A stretch of 47,044 bases of DNA from assembly GCA_051453625.1 (NCBI GenBank), contig JBOZIK010000001.1, forward strand, positions 159,662,676 through 159,709,719, written 5' to 3'. Made by a program: the position numbers and the translations under genes. This stretch comes from Welwitschia mirabilis (lineage: Eukaryota; Gnetophyta; Gnetopsida; Welwitschiales). The notes below the pieces were generated by a model, which saw only the letters and a program-made list of their open reading frames with translations, did not search any database and was not told the DNA's origin. Shown piece by piece: positions 44,112 through 47,044 of the stretch; position 1 is the first letter of the stretch, and every line of letters starts with the position of its first letter.

Positions 44112-46017
44112 TGAAGTTTCAACATGGGAACTTAGCATAGAAGAGACCCAATAAATCATAGGATCAATTTGATAAGTAATATTTTCAAATAGATAATAAA
44201 CTCAAATTGCCAATTATTAAAATTCATTCAATCCTTTTAAAGGCCTAGAGGAAATAAAATTGGCAATGAACTACCACTAACACTAACCAACAAAATACAT
44301 TATAATATTTTCTTAAAATTGAATGAAAATCTTTAACCCAACAAACTGAAACTGAGACCTAAATGTTTGCAAGTAAAGATAGCACAAGTGGTACTCCAAA
44401 TCATTTAAACCATATTTAGTTTTTACTCCTTCTTTACATGAAAAACAAAGAAGTATAATTATAACTTTGAAATAGAATTATAAGGGATACCAATCAATAC
44501 TAGAGTTGTCATTTTTAGCAAATGAATTCAAGACTGAAGGGCATACAAAAATAATGCTTTTCTTGCTATGAATGTTTTGGAATACTGATGATAGAGGGCA
44601 GCATCCCCTATTTAAGAAAAAAAAGGATCTAGGTAATATCTATACCAATTGAGTGGTCCATTAATTTCTGAGAACTCTTTGTATATCAAAGAGTGCTTTG
44701 CAAATGATTTCATAAAAAAACAAATTTCTATTTACCTAGATTAAATATTTACATTAGATTTTGTTGCAAAGAAAGAATGTTATGAACCAGGTTCATTCAA
44801 ATAAAATTAAAGTATGCTTCAGCAAACATCAAGTGGAGGGAATGAATGGATTGGACAAGAATTGAAAGGATAGAAACTCTTGAAAGAGATGGTTTTTAAG
44901 GGTGGAATTACAAGTCCTAATAAATTATAATTGGCACCTTTAAAAAATGTTGAAATAGTGGGCCATTTTATAGTTACTGGTAATTTTGAAAAATAGGGGA
45001 AAGATGAAGGAAACATTTTCAAAGAAAAACTAAAACACAAAAGAGGACTTGGCTGGTTATTTTGTTTCTTACTCTTTCTGAATGTCAAATTAAAATCAAA
45101 TTTTTTTAAGAGATTATGGCAGTAAATGTTTTTGGTTTGAAACAAGTTTAAACATTGTCTTGAACTGAAATCAATGACAGCAATGTTTTAGTAACATGAA
45201 ATGGTTTAAAATGCATTGGGAAACCATTTTATAATTAAACTATTAAATAGAAACGTTGCTGAATTGAAATCAATGATAGCAATGTTTTAAAAACAAGAAA
45301 TGGTTTAAAATGCATTGGGTGAACCATTTTATAATTAAACCATTAAATAGAAACATTGCTGTAAAATGATCATGCTACCAGAAAGGGAAATAAACAAATC
45401 TTCATTTTATTTCAAACAGAAATACATCCAAGATTTACACTAAAATTTCAAAAGATAAGGACTGCACCTAAATTTGCTTGACTACAAATTGTATTGAGCC
45501 TTCTTCTCCTACTTGAAATCACAATATGATTTTTATTCTTCAGCAAGTAATACACTTCCTTCAAATTTTCCTCAATTGCATCTCTTTCCCCTTTCTCTCA
45601 TCAATGGAGAAGGGGTTAAATATATTTTTGAAAGCCAAAAAACATGAAAAGATAAATGACTGAATTGATGAATGGATAATAGAGTTGTAATTGTCATTTC
45701 CATTCCAAGGTTTTGCTTATCTCAACTTGCAACTGTAGTTCTGCATTTCTGACATGTAAATTGCCCTTTCGTTGAAGCACCACCTATAAGATTAGCTTAT
45801 GACAGTTGTCATAACATAAAATACCAAGTGCTTTTTTTTTTTTTTTTTTTTAAAGAAAACATGCATTCTAACCTCTTTAGAACATATTATTAATTTAAGA
45901 TTTTTTTTAAACATATGTAAAGATAAAAATAATGCATTAACATGATGAGAATAAATCAATATTTGTACATTAAATGTTTTTGTCCTTAATGACATCAAGT
46001 CAAGGTGAATTATAACA
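44112..46017 (-). repeat. Middle LTR shared by two tandem copia units
   Basis: TGAAGTTTC...TATAACA on the plus strand, about 1.9 kb, homologous to 37725-39584. It carries a 99-bp tandem duplication (45162-45359) absent from the left LTR, and a T run near 45829-45851. Confidence 0.88.
45162..45359. repeat. 99-bp tandem duplication inside LTR
   Basis: Copies begin at 45162 and 45261 and share 'tgaaatcaatga' and 'gaaatggtttaaaatgcatt'. The left LTR has a single copy near 38815-38915. Confidence 0.9.
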
Positions 46018-46028
46018 ATCTCCTCCTT
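46018..46028 (-). other. Degenerate polypurine tract of second unit
   Basis: AAGGAGGAGAT on the minus strand, where the left unit has AAGGGGGAGAT. Confidence 0.75.
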
Positions 46029-46051
46029 AACACTAAGGGCACAAACACAAA

Positions 46052-47044
46052 TCAATAACTTTTTCCAAATTCCTTCCCCTTGGCCTTAATATCAAGAATT
46101 TGTAAATTATCTCGTAATTCATGAAATCTACTTTTGTCTAAAGGCTTAGTGAAGAAATCTGCTGATTGTAATTTGGTAGAACAATAGTTAAGTATTAGCA
46201 ATTCATCCTCCACTAAAGTTCTTATGTAATGAAACTTAATGTCAATGTGTTTTATTCTTGAATGCATAACTGGATTTTTAATAATGGCAATTGTAGACAT
46301 GCTATCATAAAGCAAGTGTATTGGTTTCTTAATTGGAATGGTAAAATCCAAAAATAATTTGTTCAGCCATACCAATTATTGACTTACTGCATGTATAGCC
46401 ACATATTTAGCTTCAGCTATTGATTGAGCAATACAAGGTTGTTTTTTTAAACTCCAAGAAAACAAACTACCCCCTAACAACATAGCAAAACCAGATGTGC
46501 TTTTTCTATCATCTAAGTTTCCTACTCAATCAGCATTAACATAACCAATTAATTGGAGATTGTTGTTTGAAACAAACCAAAAGAGGTTGTACCTCTTATG
46601 TATATAAGGATTCTTTCAACAGCTTCTAAATGAGGTTTCTTAGGGCATGTCATGAATCTAGATGTATAATTGACTACAAACTGAATGTCAGGATGAGATG
46701 CAGTTAAATACATCAAACTACTAATTATGGACATGTAAAAGTATTCATCAACCAAATCCACTTCCATTTCCTTTTTGAGTTTAATTTTGGATTGGATAGG
46801 AGTTGAAATGTATTTTGAAGTATGTTTTGAAGCATGTCTTCAATATAATTTTGTTGATTTAGCCAAGTTCCTTTGGGAGTTTGCTGAATTTCAATTCCTA
46901 AGTAGTAGAAAAGTTTACCTAAATTAGTCATTTTGAACTCCGCTTTCATGTCTTTTCTAAATTTTTCAACTAGTTGATGATCATTTCCAGCAAAGATTAT
47001 ATCATCAACATATACTAAAACAAACACAATTTTATTTGCATTTG
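46052..47044 (-). pseudogene. Second copy of copia RT and RNase H, cut by window edge
   Basis: It is homologous to 39619-40620. RNase H piece 46052-46375 has 'LLYDSMSTIAIIKN' and 'KHIDIKFHYIR'. A stop (TAA) precedes 'LVWLNKLF'; upstream 'SIAEAKYVAIHAVSQ' keeps the segment the left copy lost. RT piece 46725-47027 has 'MFVLVYVDDIIFAGNDHQLV', active site intact, then a frame break near 46840. The element continues beyond 47044. Confidence 0.88.

Larger units (their letters stand above)
37725..47044 (-). mobile_element. Second copia family in tandem: LTR-internal-LTR-internal
   Basis: An LTR (37725-39584), a complete internal region (39585-44111), a second LTR (44112-46017) and the start of a second internal region (46018 onward) follow one another on the minus strand without intervening host DNA. 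The middle LTR is next to a primer site on its left and a polypurine-like tract on its right, so it serves as the 5' LTR of one unit and the 3' LTR of the next. Confidence 0.88.

Overview
This window looks like a repeat-dense, AT-rich (roughly 70%) stretch of a plant nuclear genome, probably pericentromeric or intergenic. I find no intact host gene. Almost every coding trace belongs to a decayed retrotransposon, and the lineages are typical of flowering plants: Ty1/copia elements primed by initiator tRNA-Met, a Ty3/gypsy element of the Athila/Tat type, and LINEs whose ORF1 has the plant DUF4283/zinc-knuckle form. The window is a draft scaffold. Large runs of N lie at 5604-6295, 16339-17034, 19963-20092, 21006-21457 and 30376-31248, with short ones at 2573-2588, 6570-6579 and 7561-7570. 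Apparent ORFs that cross them mean nothing.

Layout. 1-1706: 5' end of a minus-strand copia element (internally deleted gag, primer-binding site, LTR) inserted into the reverse transcriptase of a minus-strand LINE remnant (LINE-A, 1707 to about 4440). 4743-11804: plus-strand gypsy relic with a truncated 5' LTR, gag, aspartic protease, no recognisable RT or integrase, and a 3' LTR with a TATA box. 11805-14573: AT-rich and unassigned. 14574 to at least 21005: a long minus-strand LINE (LINE-B) with ORF1, endonuclease-RT ORF2 and an extra 3' reading frame ending in a DnaJ-type J domain. 21518-31528: a full-length minus-strand copia element of SIRE/Maximus type (two LTRs, polypurine tract, primer-binding site, gag-pol and an envelope-like third ORF) bounded by a perfect TAGTA target duplication. 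31534-37724: AT-rich unassigned DNA holding a 5'-truncated second copy of the LINE-B 3' end (33430-34667) with a perfect 16-bp target duplication. 37725-47044: a second copia family in head-to-tail LTR-internal-LTR-internal order, running off the right edge.

How it fits together. The window records layered insertion: LINEs first, LTR elements into or beside them, then single-base decay and short tandem duplications. Catalytic residues are lost in several elements: the gag knuckle and protease Asp of the SIRE-type element, the integrase second Asp of the other copia family, and the RT second Asp of LINE-B. Many nonsense codons sit where Gln, Trp or Arg would be expected, as methylated cytosines would produce.

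The most unusual item is the J-domain reading frame at the 3' end of LINE-B. It is seen in two independently inserted copies (14954-16059 and 33746-34667). The second copy has a poly(A)-side T run and target duplications, which shows that the J-domain segment moved as part of the element.
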